From the NCBI RefSeq assembly GCF_039812505.1, contig NZ_JBDIAQ010000154.1, positions 1 through 8,324 on the forward strand: a DNA stretch of 8,324 bases, read 5' to 3'. Numbering within the stretch: position 1 is the first letter of the stretch; each line of letters begins with the position of its first letter. The stretch comes from Intrasporangium_A sp039812505. GTDB taxonomy: Bacteria > Actinomycetota > Actinomycetes > Actinomycetales > Dermatophilaceae. A program made the position numbers and the translations under genes. The notes beneath the pieces were generated by a model. The model saw nothing but the letters and a program-made list of their open reading frames with translations. It had not been told where the DNA came from and made no database searches. Below are positions 5,831 to 8,324 of this stretch, in pieces.

Positions 5831-6936
5831 GCGAGACCCTTGCGCTGCTCCTTCGCGACGCAGGCCTCACCGGTCGGGGCGGCGCCGGCTTCCCGACCGC
5901 TGTCAAGCTCCAGGCCGCACTCGAGCACCATGCACGTCTCATCGTCAACGCCTGTGACGGCGAGATCGGCGCCGCCAAGGACGGCTGGGTCGTCGAGCAC
6001 CATCTCGACGAGCTCGTCCACGGCGCAAGGCTGCTCAGTCCTCGTCGCACCTCCACCATCCGGTATGCCGCTCACCGCGGTTCCCCGACCGCGCACCGTC
6101 TGCGCGGGGCCGGCCTCTCCGTCCTCGAAGTACCCGCACGGTATGTCTCCTCAGAGGAGTCGTCGCTCATCTCGCTCGCCCAGGGTGGTCTTGCGCGGCC
6201 GATGACGAAGCGAACCCCGTTCGTCCAGGGCGGCCGGGACTCCTCGGGCCGGCGGATCAGCCCGACCGTCGTCCTCAACGCCGAGACGGTATGGCGCGTG
6301 GCCCAGCTCGCGGACCGCGGAGCGGGGTGGTTGCGCTCGTTCGGCACGGCCGACGAGCCGGGGCCGCGACTGGTCAGCGTGAACGGGTCGGCGGCTCGGG
6401 GAGCCGTCCTGGACACGGAGGCGGGTGTGCCTCTGACGGACCTGCTCGCAGTGGTCGGCGGTGTGCCGGACGATGTCGAGGCGATCCTGGTCGGTGGTCT
6501 GGGCGGCAGCTTCGTTCCCGCCGGCGCGGTCCCGAGCTTGACCTGGTCCACCGCCGACCTGTCGCGGTTCGGCGCCGGGACCGGCCCGGGGGTCGTCGAG
6601 GTCGTCGCGCCCAGCGAGTGCCCGGTCGCCTTCGTCGACCGGTTCCTGACGTACGCGGCGGGGGAGTCGGCGGGCCAGTGCGGCCCGTGCATGTTCGGCG
6701 TGCCGGCGCTCGCAGCGGACTGGCGCGCCTTCGCGGAACGCCCGAGCGCCGCACTGCTCCAGAGCATCTCGGCCCGGGCCGGTCTGCTGCCCGGCAGAGG
6801 TGCCTGTCGGTTCCCTGACGGGGTGGGTCGCTTCGCCGCCTCGGCGCTGACCGTCTACCGCGAGCACCTCGAAGGGCACGTCGTCGGCTACTGCCTCGAA
6901 CCGAGAGGAAGGATGGCCGATGTCCTCCCGAGCTGA
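5827..6936 (+). CDS. NuoF-like flavoprotein (complex I 51 kDa family), probable NAD(P)H-oxidising subunit
   Basis: The 369-residue protein follows the fold order of the complex I 51 kDa subunit but is shorter than NuoF (about 430-450). GRGGAGFPT (16-24) is the FMN/NADH-site glycine loop. NACDGEIGAAKD (41-52) corresponds to NADEGEPGTFKD. YVSSEESSLI and a PTVVLNAETVW segment match the following NuoF core. An SLBB-like region (about 180-240) precedes the Fe-S helical domain. In that domain ESAGQCGPC (280-288) replaces the canonical ESCGxCxPC, so the first cluster cysteine is Ala282; Cys285, Cys288 and Cys327 remain. No other Nuo subunits are nearby, so it is not complex I. It probably takes electrons from a nicotinamide cofactor and passes them to the ferredoxin and the membrane heme protein encoded on either side. 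The end overlaps the ferredoxin gene by 17 bases. Donor (NADH or NADPH) and cluster type are inferred, not shown. Confidence 0.88.
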   Translation: MSETLALLLRDAGLTGRGGAGFPTAVKLQAALEHHARLIVNACDGEIGAAKDGWVVEHHLDELVHGARLLSPRRTSTIRYAAHRGSPTAHRLRGAGLSVLEVPARYVSSEESSLISLAQGGLARPMTKRTPFVQGGRDSSGRRISPTVVLNAETVWRVAQLADRGAGWLRSFGTADEPGPRLVSVNGSAARGAVLDTEAGVPLTDLLAVVGGVPDDVEAILVGGLGGSFVPAGAVPSLTWSTADLSRFGAGTGPGVVEVVAPSECPVAFVDRFLTYAAGESAGQCGPCMFGVPALAADWRAFAERPSAALLQSISARAGLLPGRGACRFPDGVGRFAASALTVYREHLEGHVVGYCLEPRGRMADVLPS

Positions 6937-7165
6937 GTCGGCCACGCGCCGCGCCCTCGAGGCCGCCGACGGCGCAGCGGTCGAGCTGCGCATCGACCGC
7001 GTCGCGTGCACCGGCCACGGAGTCTGCGCCGCGGTCCTGCCGCGCAACATCGAGCTCGACGAGTGGGGCTACCCGATCGTGCGGGACCCGATGGTCACGG
7101 CCCAGGATGCCGCGACGGCGATCAAGCTCTGCCCGGCCATGGCCATCTACCGCGCGACCCCGTGA
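6920..7165 (+). CDS. Small single-cluster ferredoxin (CxxHxxC...CP type)
   Basis: The 81-residue cytosolic protein has Cys30-x2-His33-x2-Cys36 and a distant Cys71-Pro72, the pattern of one-cluster ferredoxins of actinomycetes in which His stands where the second cysteine of a 4Fe-4S site would be. Family members with this pattern, such as those serving mycobacterial P450s, commonly hold a [3Fe-4S] cluster, sometimes convertible to [4Fe-4S]. The core VELRIDRVACTGHGVC followed by an IELDEWGYPIV segment is typical; the first 18 residues are an extra, probably flexible, leader. ATG 6920 is supported by AGAGGAAGGA (6904-6913), 6 bases upstream. The start overlaps the NuoF-like gene by 17 bases. 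No P450 gene is nearby, so the likely partner is the NuoF-like flavoprotein upstream. It is the last gene of the cassette; 25 bases separate it from the convergent vWA gene. Confidence 0.92.
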   Translation: MSSRAESATRRALEAADGAAVELRIDRVACTGHGVCAAVLPRNIELDEWGYPIVRDPMVTAQDAATAIKLCPAMAIYRATP

Positions 7166-7190
7166 GTGGCTGCGAGGGCGTCGGCCCGAA

Positions 7191-7841
7191 CTACTCGGCC
7201 GCGCCGCGCTGCTCCTGCGAATAGGTGAGCAGCTCATCGATCTCCTCGCGGCTGGCGCCCCGCGCCGCGGCCGCACGGGTGCGACTGATGTTCGTCGAGG
7301 TCGCCGTCATCGCGGCAGCGACGCGGCCGCGCGCATACGTCATGGAGTTCGCGGCGCTGACACCGAGGCCCGCACCGACCTCGATCGCGTCCTGGTCGGC
7401 GCCCATGTAGAGGAAGTGCCAGCTGTAGTCGTTGGTCTGCTGCTCGATGAGCGCCTTGATCTGCGGGCGGGTCAGCTCGCGTGAGGCCTTCTCGTAGCCG
7501 TCGGTCATGATGCCGACGATGACGGTCCCCGGCCGCGCCTCCTCGGGCAGCGCGGCGAGCCGGGCACCTGCCTCGCCCACGAGGCGCCCGATCGAGTCGA
7601 GCAGCGCGGTGGACCCACGCGGGTGCAGCTGCAGCGGCGGCACCTCGGCGACCGGGAGGTCGCGATAGACCTCTTCGTACTCGGTGTCGAACTGCGCCAG
7701 CGTGACCCGGCACTGGCCCGGCGCTCGGCGCTGCTCCTCGATGAAGGCGTCGAAGCCGCCCTCCGTGTCGGTCTTGATCGACTGCATCGAGCCGGATCGG
7801 TCGAGCAGGAAGTAGATGTGGGTCAGGCTCGGGTCGGTCAT
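7191..7841 (-). CDS. Stand-alone cytosolic von Willebrand factor A (vWA) domain protein
   Basis: The 216-residue protein is almost entirely one vWA domain. The metal-ion site is complete: DRSGSM at 14-19 (DxSxS), the Thr in RGSTALLDS near 85-93, and the Asp in IMTDGYE near 120-126. There is no signal peptide or membrane segment, so it acts in the cytosol, where vWA proteins usually bind partner proteins or assist assembly of larger complexes. The C-terminal 45 residues are Ala/Arg/Glu-rich and probably helical. The start at 7841 is supported by AAGGGG (complement of 7849-7854), 7 bases upstream. The gene lies 40 bases downstream of a same-strand gene with a possible helix-turn-helix, so the two are probably one transcript. 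No MoxR-type ATPase or Ter protein, frequent partners of vWA proteins, is in the window. The specific function is unknown. Confidence 0.88.
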   Translation of the reverse strand: MTDPSLTHIYFLLDRSGSMQSIKTDTEGGFDAFIEEQRRAPGQCRVTLAQFDTEYEEVYRDLPVAEVPPLQLHPRGSTALLDSIGRLVGEAGARLAALPEEARPGTVIVGIMTDGYEKASRELTRPQIKALIEQQTNDYSWHFLYMGADQDAIEVGAGLGVSAANSMTYARGRVAAAMTATSTNISRTRAAAARGASREEIDELLTYSQEQRGAAE

Positions 7842-7881
7842 CGTGAATCCCCTTGTGGTTCGGCCGGCGCAGCGGTCCGCG

Positions 7882-8283
7882 TCAGGTGGTCCGTCGCGCC
7901 CGGAAGCGCAACGGCGTCGGTGTGTCCTCGCGGTCGGACGTGCGGTGCCGCCCCTCCTCGAGGTCGTAGCGGGCCCGCTCGACTCCCGCTGCGGTCACGC
8001 GACCAGAATCAGACTGGTATGCCGCCAGCAGCCTGGTGCGCGCCAGGCGCGGTCCCACGGCGTTCTCGGTGAGCCCTGCGAGCTGACCGGCCGCCCTGAT
8101 GGTCGCACCCTCGGTCGTCACCGCGACGGCCATCGCCTCGTCGAGCGCCCGGGTCACCTGCTGCTGTGCCTCACGGAGCAGCGGCAGGGCCGCAACGGGT
8201 GCGGCGGCGTCGACACGGTCGAGCGCCGAGCGGGCAGCGTGGACCGACTCGGAGATCGACGTGTGATCAACGGTACGAGTCAT
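7882..8283 (-). CDS. Small protein with a possible helix-turn-helix, unknown function
   Basis: I do not recognise the family. The 133-residue product starts with a helical stretch rich in Ala, Leu and charged residues (about 10-55). Residues 59-83, with GATIRAAGQLAGLTENAVG inside, resemble a helix-turn-helix of the kind that reads as short helix, turn at GL, then recognition helix. The tail from about 100 is strongly charged with many Arg residues (ending RFRARRTT) and could contact nucleic acid. No signal peptide or membrane helix is seen. ATG 8283 is chosen because it leaves a coding length with consistent third-position GC and has AGGA (complement of 8290-8293) upstream; a -10-like element overlapping that site may make the transcript leaderless. 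It precedes the vWA gene on the same strand by 40 bases. It could be a regulator of the pair, including of its own promoter, but this is inference. Confidence 0.7.
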   Translation of the reverse strand: MTRTVDHTSISESVHAARSALDRVDAAAPVAALPLLREAQQQVTRALDEAMAVAVTTEGATIRAAGQLAGLTENAVGPRLARTRLLAAYQSDSGRVTAAGVERARYDLEEGRHRTSDREDTPTPLRFRARRTT

Positions 8284-8289
8284 GCCTCG

Positions 8290-8319
8290 ATCCTAACCGC
8301 ACTTACTGCGGCACTGCAA
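8290..8319 (-). promoter_or_regulatory. Candidate promoter of the HTH-vWA gene pair, possibly leaderless
   Basis: On the minus strand, TTGCAG (8319-8314) and TAGGAT (8295-8290) are 18 bases apart and resemble a primary sigma factor -35/-10 pair; TAnnnT is the usual actinomycete -10 form. The -10 ends only 6 bases before ATG 8283, so the transcript could begin at or next to the start codon. The spacer and -35 contain two GCAGT copies (8317-8313 and 8309-8305), 8 bases apart, that could serve as an operator. The region beyond base 8324 is not visible. Confidence 0.35.
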
Positions 8320-8324
8320 TAACT

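Noticed and set aside
5827..7165. Fragment of a respiratory complex I (nuo) operon
   Set aside because: Only a NuoF-like gene is present, with a changed cluster motif and a ferredoxin beside it. No NuoE, NuoG or membrane subunits are next to it.
7182..7201. CGGCC/GGCCG stem with a 10-base loop at the convergent ends of the ferredoxin and vWA genes, as a bidirectional terminator
   Set aside because: The stem is 5 bp, part of it lies in the vWA coding end, and no T-run follows on either strand. Chance pairing is likely at this GC content.

Overview
The window is a compact, very GC-rich stretch of an actinomycete-type chromosome. The support for this is the strong G/C preference at third codon positions, frequent GTG starts, strong AGGAGG-like ribosome binding sites, and protein types typical of Actinomycetota. 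A member of the Micrococcales, perhaps Intrasporangiaceae-like, is my impression only; nothing in the window proves a family.

Region 1 (1-3783, + strand) is part of a sulfate-assimilation operon: the end of cysD, then cysN, a fused CysG-type siroheme synthase, and a TauE/SafE (TSUP) membrane protein. CysD/CysN make adenosine 5'-phosphosulfate (APS). The siroheme synthase makes the cofactor of sulfite reductase. The TSUP protein probably moves a sulfur oxyanion across the membrane. The last three genes are joined by 4-base GTGA overlaps. The cysD-cysN gap is different: it is 73 bases long and holds an imperfect palindrome that looks like an intergenic repeat.

Region 2 (3875-7165, + strand) is a separate five-gene redox cassette. 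It encodes a small exported or anchored low-complexity protein, an ApbE-type FAD:protein FMN transferase, a di-heme ferric-reductase-like membrane protein, a NuoF-like flavoprotein, and a single-cluster ferredoxin. Every junction is a stop/start overlap, which implies co-transcription and translational coupling. I infer a chain that carries electrons from a cytosolic nicotinamide donor through FMN, Fe-S and two b hemes to an acceptor outside the membrane, with ApbE supplying a covalently bound flavin. Three things stand out. The membrane subunit is broken by a one-base frameshift between its two heme-binding helices. No FMN-binding-domain target for ApbE is visible. The NuoF-like protein and the ferredoxin each lack one of the usual four cysteine ligands.

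Region 3 (7191-8283, - strand) converges on region 2. It has a small protein with a possible helix-turn-helix, followed by a stand-alone cytosolic von Willebrand factor A (vWA) protein with an intact metal-binding site. The upstream gene has a promoter-like sequence so close to its ATG that the transcript may be leaderless.

No tRNA, rRNA, CRISPR array, insertion sequence or phage gene was seen, and no gap without a gene exceeds 300 bases. The most interesting part is the region 2 redox cassette.
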